Origin: Providencia stuartii
Lineage (GTDB): Bacteria; Pseudomonadota; Gammaproteobacteria; Enterobacterales; Enterobacteriaceae
Length of the DNA stretch: 64,000 nt
Assembly: GCF_029277985.1 (NCBI RefSeq)
Contig: NZ_CP119546.1
Span: 2,976,001 to 3,040,000, forward strand
Direction: 5' to 3'
Numbering within the stretch: the first letter of the stretch is position 1; every line of letters begins with the position of its first letter. A model generated the notes under the pieces. The model was not told the DNA's origin and did no database searches. It was given only the letters and a program-made list of their open reading frames with translations. Made by a program: the position numbers and the translations under genes. Positions 55,652-63,562 of this stretch are shown piece by piece.

Positions 55652-56830
55652 ATGACACAATATTTATTGCCCGTATTCCTTTCTCTGAGCTACCCCATTG
55701 TTGTCGTAGCACAACCATCTGATTCACTTTTTAACTGTGAAAAATACAACCAAAACAATGATAAATATGAGCAATGTCAACAACGCGAAATAGCCTGCCA
55801 AACACTGATTGATAGTACACCATTAAGGGCTTCACTGCCTACCACGAGTACTTTTATCATAACAGGTAATGAAAGGGCCTATTTTCATGCCTTTCCATCA
55901 GAAATGTGCCGTTATGAAAATAAATTTGTGATCCCTGGGGACCGTTTAGGTTTCGTCGGGTATACGACTCAACCCCCCATTGTTAATGATGAGCATACAT
56001 ATATACTTCTTAGTTATAATGGGGTATTTGGCTGGATAGATACACGTCAAGTGGAAGCCTCTGAGGAAAAAAACTGTGATGAAATTAATAAATTAGCGCA
56101 GGAAGAAGCAAGCACCCAAAAAGGAAGAATGGGTCAGACCTATTTGATTAATTATCCAAGAACCCCCATATATTCCGCGCCAGATCTTGATTGCCAAGAT
56201 AATAAACGTTACTTAATTCAAAATGACCGCGTTAAAGCAGTATACCCGGACCCCATTAATGGTTTTTATTTTGTAAGCTTTACTCATTCCTCTACAGGGA
56301 CACATACGTTTGGCTGGCTACAAACACAACCGCTTGTTTCAGTGCCTAATGTAATGGACCCTAACGAACTGCCAGCTATACCGCCAGATATCGTTGTTTT
56401 AGACTTTTATGATAATGACCTACTCCCCTCTGACTACTCATTTCACCACAACTATGAGTCTGATTTCATTACACCTGAACTTTTGGATAAAATTTCAAAC
56501 TCCATCACATGTGATTATGGTGATGAAGATGAATTTTCAGCAGAGCAAAAAGCCATTTGTGATATAGAAAGGGAATGCGATCAACGAGGATGTAATTGGG
56601 ATGGGACGTGGATACCAGGAGGCGCTAACTATTATACTAAGTCACAAGATGTCCTTAATTCATGGGTAGAGAATCGCAAAGCCAAAGTACTGTCAATTAA
56701 CAAACAAAATGCCATTGTCGATTTAATTTTAGGTGAGGGAAAACCTTATCCGCTTCATTTAATTGTTCGGTTAATCAACACGGATGGAAAATGGATGATT
56801 AATCAAATTGATGAGGTTAAGGTTAAATAG
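55652..56830 (+). CDS. Secreted protein with two SH3-like repeats
   Basis: The 392-residue protein has a Sec signal peptide (LLPVFLSLSYPIVVVAQ, cleavage near residue 20) and many cysteines in pairs. Two similar segments (about 65-130: AYFHAFPSEMCRYENKFVIPGDR, ending FGWIDTRQV; and about 145-220: PIYSAPDLDCQDNKRYLIQNDR, ending FGWLQTQPL) look like bacterial SH3-type repeats. A C-terminal part has CDYGDEDEF and ends KWMINQIDEVKVK, resembling a DUF3828-type domain. It follows the T6SS locus directly and is periplasmic, so a role as an immunity or cell-wall-binding protein is plausible but unproven. Confidence 0.62.
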   Translation: MTQYLLPVFLSLSYPIVVVAQPSDSLFNCEKYNQNNDKYEQCQQREIACQTLIDSTPLRASLPTTSTFIITGNERAYFHAFPSEMCRYENKFVIPGDRLGFVGYTTQPPIVNDEHTYILLSYNGVFGWIDTRQVEASEEKNCDEINKLAQEEASTQKGRMGQTYLINYPRTPIYSAPDLDCQDNKRYLIQNDRVKAVYPDPINGFYFVSFTHSSTGTHTFGWLQTQPLVSVPNVMDPNELPAIPPDIVVLDFYDNDLLPSDYSFHHNYESDFITPELLDKISNSITCDYGDEDEFSAEQKAICDIERECDQRGCNWDGTWIPGGANYYTKSQDVLNSWVENRKAKVLSINKQNAIVDLILGEGKPYPLHLIVRLINTDGKWMINQIDEVKVK

Positions 56831-56928
56831 TTATTTTAATGAATTGGTTAGCGCTATTTTATGCAAATCCCTGTTTATTATAATGGTAAAACAGACTGAT
56901 TTTTTAATTTCAATAAGGATTCTAATAA

Positions 56929-57651
56929 GTGAACTTCACTGACATAACAACTCGAATAAAAGAAAAAAATGGATTGAAAATTTTTTTAGCTATTTCTTTG
57001 GCAGTAATATGGTTTAACCTTGATTATAATTTATTGCAAATTTTTTTGGCATATATTGTGGAACCATTGCATCTAGAAGCATTTTTTATTCTAATATACC
57101 GATTAACATCAATTGCACTATTTGTATTACTATTCTTATTTTTTCGATGGTATAGCAAAAACATTGGTGAAATAGCGCTGGGAAGGGTATTCTCAATAAA
57201 ATCAGTTATCCCATTTCTTCTAACCATTCTTCTATCTGTGCTTGTTATTGCTTATTTTAAATTAGGCGGTGATATGGTTACAAGAGAACTCCTCATATTT
57301 GATGAGGGAGTTATCAATAACATATTGTTATTCATTCTAACATTTATCATAAGCCCCATTGTTTATGAAGTCATCTTTAGAGGCATTGTGTTTAGCGCAA
57401 TCCAAAAAGAAAACAAAACAATCATTTGGTTATTTTCTGTTATACCATTTGTTATATTCCACATTTATACAATGACTAATGTAATTTCTCCTTCGATTTG
57501 GGTGAGGATCATGATTTACCAGTATGATGTGAGCATCATGCTAATTCTTCTTTCATGTGTTTTGACGTTTGCTCGAATGAGATCGGGCGGTGTGCTATTA
57601 CCTATAATATTGAACTCATTATTTTTTATGTCATATATTAAAATGATGTGA
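56929..57651 (+). CDS. CPBP-family (CAAX protease-like) membrane protein with altered motifs
   Basis: A GTG start with AAGGA gives 240 residues and about seven membrane helices. The family's motif 1 (EExxxR) appears as YEVIFR at 146-151, so the first glutamate is replaced by tyrosine. Motif 2 (FxxxH) is present as FVIFH with H178. Motif 3 (HxxxN) has proline at 225 in place of histidine, though N229 remains. CPBP proteins are intramembrane metalloproteases, some of which act in bacteriocin immunity or maturation. With two altered motifs this one may be non-proteolytic. Its location after a T6SS suggests an immunity-type role, by inference. Confidence 0.65.
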   Translation: MNFTDITTRIKEKNGLKIFLAISLAVIWFNLDYNLLQIFLAYIVEPLHLEAFFILIYRLTSIALFVLLFLFFRWYSKNIGEIALGRVFSIKSVIPFLLTILLSVLVIAYFKLGGDMVTRELLIFDEGVINNILLFILTFIISPIVYEVIFRGIVFSAIQKENKTIIWLFSVIPFVIFHIYTMTNVISPSIWVRIMIYQYDVSIMLILLSCVLTFARMRSGGVLLPIILNSLFFMSYIKMM

Positions 57652-57886
57652 TTTTTTAAATTGGGTTGTGTATATCAGTATATATCTAACCAGAATTAAT
57701 ATTGTGCACGCCCAATGACATTAATGGTACTTTAGTGATTTAATAAGTGTAATAATCTATTAAGTGGTTCACATCCCCCCTAAAAAATTTCAAGTTAACT
57801 AAAAGTTGAATGTTATTTTAAATTTGAACTTTAAGTTTTTTGGCTACACAGTCTCAGCCATTTAAAATATATCATTAAACCTACTG

Positions 57887-58243
57887 TTAGCCTTTATTCT
57901 GCTGAGCTAAAAATACCTGCATAAATTTTTCAAGATGTTTTATTTTCCCTTCAAGTTCATTTACAGTTATCATAAATACACCTTCATCGACTGGAGCCGC
58001 GGATATAGACAAATAATCACTCTCCCAATTCATCCCCATCTCTTCTTCATCACATCCCCAATCTTCAGCATCAGGATTAATTTGCATCTCAATTTCTGGG
58101 TGCAGTGAATCTGCTAGAGTTAGAATAAAACCTTCATAATAAAAATGAGTTTCATGATCGTTAATTTCAACCATCTTAACACCTAAGGGAAGCCACCTTT
58201 TCCTCAGGAAGAAAACTAAATCATTAAACTTAGTAAAGTTCAT
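57887..58243 (-). CDS. Hypothetical soluble acidic protein, possible immunity protein
   Basis: The 118-residue acidic protein has no signal peptide or membrane helix. It mixes strands and helices (DHETHFYYEGFILTLADSL, INPDAEDWGCDEEEMGMNW) and ends in a helix EGKIKHLEKFMQVFLAQQNKG. I do not recognise the family. It is last in the minus-strand effector zone, next to the broken DUF2235 gene. Its size and acidity fit a cytoplasmic immunity protein, but nothing proves it. The ribosome-binding site is GGAA at short spacing. Confidence 0.5.
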   Translation of the reverse strand: MNFTKFNDLVFFLRKRWLPLGVKMVEINDHETHFYYEGFILTLADSLHPEIEMQINPDAEDWGCDEEEMGMNWESDYLSISAAPVDEGVFMITVNELEGKIKHLEKFMQVFLAQQNKG

Positions 58244-58325
58244 AGTATTTCCAATAAAGTATATTTTTTAAATTTTATTTCAGTCTACAGCTAAATAAAG
58301 CATTCGAAGCTAAACCAAAATAATA

Positions 58326-59127
58326 TTAAAAATTCATCTCAAATCGAACATCAATAATTTTTTCAATGGGAGTTTTATTTATCAACGTTAACTCTCCATT
58401 TTCCAATAAATAATAATATCGAAAGGTTTCATGCGTATCTTCATCAGTGCCAGCAGCTATAATTAATCGACTATATTTATCTATATACTCAATTTTTTCA
58501 CCAATAACCTCACCTTGCATTGAGTAATATACCGTAAACGATTTATTTAATGCTTTCCCTGTTTGTTTGTTAATAAACGCAGTTGAATGCTTCAACAAGG
58601 GCAAAAAACAACGAGGGAGCCCCTTTTTCAACCAGTAAATTCCGCCATTCTTTGGGGTTCGTTAATTTAGTTATCGGGTTGGATAACGCTTCCTGCCAGT
58701 CCCCATTTTTAATAACATCACCAACCATGTCTGTGGCGATATCCTCCGGAAGACTTTTCATTTCATCGAGAAAATGTTGCCATCCATTATCCATCATCGA
58801 TTGCAATTTTCCCGGCACTTCATCCTCAAACGGGGTACCTAACCCTGAAAAGTAGTGCTTACGGTAAAGGAGTGAATGGGTATTTTACGGCTCATCCGGA
58901 TATGCTCGATAAAGTTTTGCGATACTACTGAGGCGTGCTTCCGACGCATCTTGTTCAATATTTCGCCCTGTACCATCGAAAAAATACCCCACATGCAGCA
59001 CCGACGAACAATTACCTATATTATACTCTTCGGCTTGCCCTGCTCGGCGTGACGCAGCAATTAACGTATCACATTCTGCGATTGAGAGATCACTTGATTG
59101 CACTCCTGAGTCTTTCATTCTATCCAT
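58326..59127 (-). pseudogene. Broken DUF2235 (Tle1-like) T6SS effector gene
   Basis: From the ATG at 59127 the frame carries the N-terminal DUF2235 region, GNCSSVLHVGYFFDGTGRN. It matches GNCSKSLHIGLFFDGVGRN of the intact paralogue at 61622-63562. A TAA at 58885-58887 interrupts it. In the same frame beyond the stop it continues with HYFSGLGTPF and a helical segment to 58570. After that, a different frame (to 58326) reads HSTAFINKQTGKALNK and ends KIIDVRFEMNF. The lipase core is missing. It is therefore a deleted, nonsense-mutated and frameshifted remnant whose last 85 residues may derive from another protein. Confidence 0.78.
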
Positions 59128-59148
59128 TATGGTCGTTTCCGTTACAAT

Positions 59149-59679
59149 TTATTGCTCTAATGCCGCTACGAGTTCTTCCGTCGTCATTCCACGCTTCCAT
59201 GGAGTACCTAAATCTTCTCCCCACCATAATCGCACTTGATCATTAGGCAAAAAAAATACATGCAAAAAACGGTCTCCCCGTTTTCTTTTTGGAAGTGGAA
59301 GTGTGGCCTCTCGGGTTTCTTTCCTTAACCCAGCATCATATTGATCTCCCGTAACACTCAGTGTCCAGACTACATGTGCCATATCTCCTTTAATTATCCC
59401 GCAACATGCGGTTCCACCTTGAATACCACCATAAATATTATTGGGGTTATAAGCTGAAACATTGCCACCCGCAACGCCATTCACACTAAATCCTATAATT
59501 GGTCGATCTATCTGCGTATTGATCACCAAAATAGCCCCCCCTTGCGGCGGCCCCCAAATGATTAACCACGTAAACCAACTCACCCACCCTAAAAATGCAA
59601 CCAGCAAGAGTCCAAGTAGCCTTTTTTTATACTGAATAAGGCATTGAGATATGCGCAAGATATTTTGTTTTATATTCAT
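59149..59679 (-). CDS. DUF3304 protein, putative Tle1-type immunity (intact)
   Basis: From the ATG at 59679 the protein has 176 residues. It has one N-terminal membrane helix (about 20-45, LLGLLLVAFLGWVSWFTWLII), then a periplasmic DUF3304 domain with IDRPIIGFSVNGVAGGNVSAYNPN and the double-cysteine motif GTACCGIIKGD. WTLSVTGDQYDAGLR follows. DUF3304 genes are commonly paired with DUF2235 phospholipase effectors. The frame is fully open although its effector neighbour (58326-59127) and adaptor (59683-60506) are dead. It is similar to the partial copy at 63555-64000. Confidence 0.8.
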   Translation of the reverse strand: MNIKQNILRISQCLIQYKKRLLGLLLVAFLGWVSWFTWLIIWGPPQGGAILVINTQIDRPIIGFSVNGVAGGNVSAYNPNNIYGGIQGGTACCGIIKGDMAHVVWTLSVTGDQYDAGLRKETREATLPLPKRKRGDRFLHVFFLPNDQVRLWWGEDLGTPWKRGMTTEELVAALEQ

Positions 59680-59682
59680 CAA

Positions 59683-60506
59683 TCACAACCTAGTAATACG
59701 TTTTGCATAACTGGAAAGCACCTTTTCTAAACTGCATTCCCCTTGAGCCACTTGAGCCAATTGCGAAAGCACAAATTCCGACATTAACACTGATCGTTTT
59801 CCATTCAGGTAAAACAACGCATATAGCCGTCTATCTGCTCTTTCTTGCATCCCCGCATCACTGGCTTTCTGTAGCGCCTAAATGATCTTCTGCCGTGAAT
59901 GCACGGCGGAAAATGCTGGCTCATTGGCATCTGTTGCCATTGGGCTAAAACACTTTTGACTTCGGGGTCATCATCAATTTGCTGCCAAGTCGTCTCATCC
60001 AAATACACCGTTCTGTCGTGGGTTTTGGGCTGCGCTTTAGTAGTGATATCGGTCGGTTGCCAGCCCGACAATGTCTGGTGCCACCACGTGGTTGTGCCCG
60101 AAAACAGGTAGTAGTGCCAATCTTCTTTCTGGCAACGGGCTAACACTGGCATCACCGCATGGATATAAAATCGGCTCACTATCGTTTCGAGGTCGGGTTT
60201 TACCAAGGTACAGCCCCATGCCAATTGCATCGCCAAGGGTTTGAGCGCTAATGATGAAAAAATGACGGTGGCAACTTGCTGAAACTGCGCCATTTCAGCG
60301 GCTAAATCTGCGTTGTTTTTCACCTGATACAGCCAGGGTCCCACTCATTTGGCTTCAATTAACTGAGGGTGCTGATAAAGGGAATACAGAGAACGCGTAT
60401 GTTTTTGCTGAAAAGGCTCAATGGTCTGTTCGGCAAACGCCCCGCCCTCGATTAACAGGTAAATATTTTTCTGTGATTGATTTGCCGCTTGAACTAAATT
60501 TTCCAT
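59683..60506 (-). pseudogene. DUF4123 T6SS adaptor/chaperone, inactivated
   Basis: The frame starts with ATG at 60506 (ENLVQAANQSQKNIYLLIEGG) and hits TGA at 60345-60347. It then continues in frame with GPWLYQVKNNADLAAEM, the DUF4123 signature region, and SGTTTWWHQTL. Near 59890 the frame shifts. The proper C-terminus (ALQKASDAGMQERADRRLYA to YAKRITRL) is readable in another frame, ending at a TGA at 59683. DUF4123 proteins load effectors onto VgrG. This copy lies directly after a vgrG tail, the normal order, but has at least two disabling changes. Confidence 0.82.
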
Positions 60507-60508
60507 GG

Positions 60509-60845
60509 CTAAAATTTCCTAAGGTCAACACGGGGATCATTGCCTGCTATGGCATTGAGCAGGCACGGAATACAAATGGGTAAAGACACTGCCGGAAATT
60601 GTGCCATCTTCATCGGTAAAGTATTCGGCCCTGCGGTGGCCATCTTCGGCACCTTGCGCAAATAATCCCCCGAAGTGCCGTATTCTATTTTTCCGTTCTC
60701 CAATTTGAGGTAGCTGCCGCCACCGTTCAGGATAATCCGTTTTTTGCCAGTAAAATTGATATCTGCCCCCGAGGTGATGGTCTGCTTGACTGCTCATCTG
60801 CGCTAATAAACAGCCCTTTACCCGCGCGAATGGTGTCCCATTCGT
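60509..60845 (-). pseudogene. vgrG 3' remnant
   Basis: Reading right to left, EWDTIRAGKGLFISADEQ matches the beta-helix region of VgrG; the intact gene at 38006 has SWGAIRAGKGLFITTDKQ. The frame then changes, with loss of the middle, to TITSGADINFTGKKRIILNGG and GSYLKLENGKIEYGTSGDY of a DUF2345-type tail. It ends at 60509, just before the DUF4123 gene. Only about 110 codons remain of some 700-840. Confidence 0.8.
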
Positions 60846-60861
60846 CGATAAGAATAAAAAA

Positions 60862-60890
60862 GCAAAAATGCCACATTGAGCATGGCACTT
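60862..60890 (-). terminator. Terminator-like hairpin left of the decayed fragment
   Basis: On the minus strand, TGCCA and TGGCA form a short stem with a nine-base loop, followed by TTTTTGCTTTTTT. It would end transcripts coming from the right, separating the two effector modules. Confidence 0.5.
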
Positions 60891-60927
60891 GGGGCGTTAT
60901 TTTAGTATCGCAATTCAGTCATACAAA

Positions 60928-61032
60928 TTATTCTGGATTGTCTAATTTTTCACCTTCTGCATCAAATCGCTCTTGCCATTCTTTCGTTAAGCGTTCATCA
61001 AGCCGGATCTCTCCTGAAATGGCACTGTTTCA
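60928..61032 (-). pseudogene. C-terminal fragment of an unidentified gene
   Basis: An open stretch of about 34 codons reads SAISGEIRLDERLTKEWQERF and ends EKLDNPE before a TAA at 60928. Two tandem stop codons lie immediately upstream, so only a tail survives. Its coding-like composition and position between effector modules suggest an effector tail, but I cannot match it. The rest of 60890-61096 holds no gene. Confidence 0.4.
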
Positions 61033-61096
61033 TCATTTTAGTTACGATCCTTTCATAGATAGCCAAGGGTATCTCACTATTTAACAATCAAATAAG

Positions 61097-61564
61097 TTAT
61101 TTATTGGAAATATAAACTTCTTTTTCCGAAAGGAAAATCAATGCAATAAAATAAATGAGTGAAATAACACCGATAACAATCGAAATCCAATTTAAACCTG
61201 CTAGTGTATAAAAATAATTAGATACTCTATTCAGTAAGAACATAATGAAACAGATAGCAATCGGATGTCGGTAACCAATACTACGCAATCGCTGAATTTC
61301 CAGTAATGAAAAAGTACAATAAGCGATACCATAAATGATAAGAATAACCAAACCATAAGCAAATGAAATGGAAAACCCCAAATCCAAGTCAATACTTTTT
61401 GATAGAGCCTCATGAGTGTATCGATAATTAGCACTTACAAATAAAGAATTAATCACCTTAATTGATAGTGTCAATAAAATAGCAGTTAAAATATAATAAC
61501 AAAAAAATGAAAGTGACTTTCTTTTGGTATATAAAAATGCGGTGCCTATTTTTCCTTCTGACAT
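61097..61564 (-). CDS. Small multi-pass membrane protein, possible immunity factor
   Basis: The 155-residue protein has four predicted membrane helices (about 18-40, 65-88, 100-120 and 122-148) and resembles DUF805-like small inner-membrane proteins (FSLLEIQRLRSIGYRH between helices 2 and 3). It lies 57 bases downstream of the intact DUF2235 effector gene on the same strand, so it is probably co-transcribed. A second immunity or envelope role is possible. The function is unknown. Confidence 0.6.
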   Translation of the reverse strand: MSEGKIGTAFLYTKRKSLSFFCYYILTAILLTLSIKVINSLFVSANYRYTHEALSKSIDLDLGFSISFAYGLVILIIYGIAYCTFSLLEIQRLRSIGYRHPIAICFIMFLLNRVSNYFYTLAGLNWISIVIGVISLIYFIALIFLSEKEVYISNK

Positions 61565-61621
61565 ATGCTCCCTTTTTGATGTCGTTATTAGGATCAGTTC
61601 AAGTAATAAAGTCTACTATAT

Positions 61622-63562
61622 TTAAAACTTAGGAAATCCGGTAAATATAAAATCATTTCCAACACCTTGAGGGGCTTGTGGTGGAATATACACCTCAGGC
61701 TCATCCGGTGCAAACTGCCCAGAGAGTGGCTCCATTAAACGAATATAAAAATAGTGATAATCTATTCCTTCTGCGCGCTGTATATCGTGGATAAACCAAC
61801 TATAGAGCTCATTTGAAACAGGAACATATGATACCGGAAATGGCATATTATCATATCCCGCCGTACCACAGTCGATATAGTATTGTGCCCGACGTTTAGC
61901 GGGCCAGTATATTTTATCAAAAATATCAGGAGGGACTGGATTAAGCCTTCGTGTTTTGACCTGCCATGCCATTCTTGCTACATCTGATAACCAACCCCAA
62001 TTTTTCTTCAATAACGCCATTTTTTCAGAAGCACCGAACGCAGCTTGTCTAGACTTAGCTGAAATATTAAAACCACCTTGATGTGAACCTGCGGATAATA
62101 ATTCAGCTTTTTCTTGATCCTCTAACTTTCGTAACTCATTTTTATATTCATAATGTTTCTGACCTAACCACGCAAAATAGCTATCAAGATGGGCATTTAA
62201 AGCTGTATAACTTAATTTTTTAAGCGGAAGACCTGATTGGTAAAATTCAACCCACTCCGTCGCCTTTTTACCTTTCACTTCTTGTTCATCTTGAAAATAG
62301 AGCCATGTTTCGAAATCCGTCTCGCGAAGTTCATCGAGTTCAGGAAACGGGACCCCTGCATGAAACGCAGCTAAATGCATTTTGTTTAAGGCGACCTTAG
62401 CGAGTTCTTCATTGGGCTTCTGTTCATTATTTCTTAATCCCCCGCCAATATCCTCACTGCAACCAGGTAATAGTTCCTCTTGATGATGCTCCCCACTTCT
62501 ACCTGTTAAATAGAGACAGCGCCATTTGCGTTTTTCATGCGCAGCAATCAGATGCAAAGACTTTTTAACTTGCTTAGGTAACGGAGTCATATGGTCAATG
62601 TACTTACGCCCTGCAACGGTAGTAATTAATGAATCAACCGCAACCTCTGTCACTTTATTGCTTTTTGCCATTATCGTTAGTGCTTTCAGCCCATAGTCCA
62701 GCCCATTGTCATCACTTTGAGGCGTGTCACGAGAGCAATCAAATAAACCAACAAAAGGAATATCCACCCAAGCACCACCGTGAATCCCCCCGTAAAAATA
62801 GAGGCCCGTATCATAATCTTTTTGGCAAATTTGGTTAATTAATACGCCGATAAAGTATCGGGCTAGTGTCGCTCCCATATCAAAGCCAAAGACTGAAACT
62901 GATATGCGATGAAGTGGAATGTCTCCCGTCTCTTTCGCTTCTTGGTAAGCCTGTTTAATGACTTCTTTTAAATCATTAATCCGTGTTTCAACCCCAGTCA
63001 AAAAGTTATAGGCAATAAACTCGTTATCCCTTAAAAAAGGTGCTGCCTCAATGCCTTTTTTGGTTATTTTGGCCGTATAATCGATAAGAGTCTCCCCCAT
63101 CAATTTCATTTGCCCTTTAGGAGATAATAATTCTTCAATCTCTTTAACTCCACCGCCACCAAATAAAGTATCAATACCAATATCTTTAAACGCATCAATC
63201 TCAGCATTGACAATTTCATCCTTAGTCTCATCTTTAAAATCACTATAGACTTCCGATGCGACCTGACCTGCCTTTTTATCCGTAAGAGCTTGATAAGGAG
63301 TTCCTAGGCCTGAAATATAATATTTCCAATAAATATCATTTTCTGTACTTTCTTCTGTTTTTTTGAATGCATAAAACAATTTAGCGATATTTGATGTCTT
63401 TCCTTTTGGCTCATCTAAATCCTTATTTCTCCCAACACCATCAAAAAACAAGCCTATATGCAAAGATTTCGAACAATTTCCTAATTTCCCCTCTCGAGTA
63501 TGTTTTGCGCGATTACTTGCCCCTATAATAGCATCAGTGCTTGCCCTTTTTTCATTACTCAT
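61622..63562 (-). CDS. DUF2235 (Tle1-like) T6SS effector with aspartate in place of the nucleophilic serine
   Basis: The 646-residue protein has the N-terminal DUF2235 motif HIGLFFDGVGRN (about 37-48) and YYISGLGTPYQ (about 86-96). The nucleophile-elbow region is VSVFGFDMGATLARYF, where D228 stands at the serine position of the usual GFSRGAA. Later stretches are GLFDCSRDTPQSD and HLIAAHEKRKWRCLYL. The C-terminus (about 450-646) is helical, then ends with FIHDIQRAEGIDYHYFYIRL. No signal peptide. It overlaps the preceding DUF3304 gene by eight bases, an immunity-effector pair in reverse order. Either it uses different chemistry, or it is an inactive or non-lipase variant. The frame is full length and shows no decay. 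Confidence 0.8.
   Translation of the reverse strand: MSNEKRASTDAIIGASNRAKHTREGKLGNCSKSLHIGLFFDGVGRNKDLDEPKGKTSNIAKLFYAFKKTEESTENDIYWKYYISGLGTPYQALTDKKAGQVASEVYSDFKDETKDEIVNAEIDAFKDIGIDTLFGGGGVKEIEELLSPKGQMKLMGETLIDYTAKITKKGIEAAPFLRDNEFIAYNFLTGVETRINDLKEVIKQAYQEAKETGDIPLHRISVSVFGFDMGATLARYFIGVLINQICQKDYDTGLYFYGGIHGGAWVDIPFVGLFDCSRDTPQSDDNGLDYGLKALTIMAKSNKVTEVAVDSLITTVAGRKYIDHMTPLPKQVKKSLHLIAAHEKRKWRCLYLTGRSGEHHQEELLPGCSEDIGGGLRNNEQKPNEELAKVALNKMHLAAFHAGVPFPELDELRETDFETWLYFQDEQEVKGKKATEWVEFYQSGLPLKKLSYTALNAHLDSYFAWLGQKHYEYKNELRKLEDQEKAELLSAGSHQGGFNISAKSRQAAFGASEKMALLKKNWGWLSDVARMAWQVKTRRLNPVPPDIFDKIYWPAKRRAQYYIDCGTAGYDNMPFPVSYVPVSNELYSWFIHDIQRAEGIDYHYFYIRLMEPLSGQFAPDEPEVYIPPQAPQGVGNDFIFTGFPKF

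Noticed and set aside
60830..61084. 84-codon plus-strand frame across the remnants
   Set aside because: Overlaps minus-strand remnants that have recognisable homology; the plus-strand translation has none.
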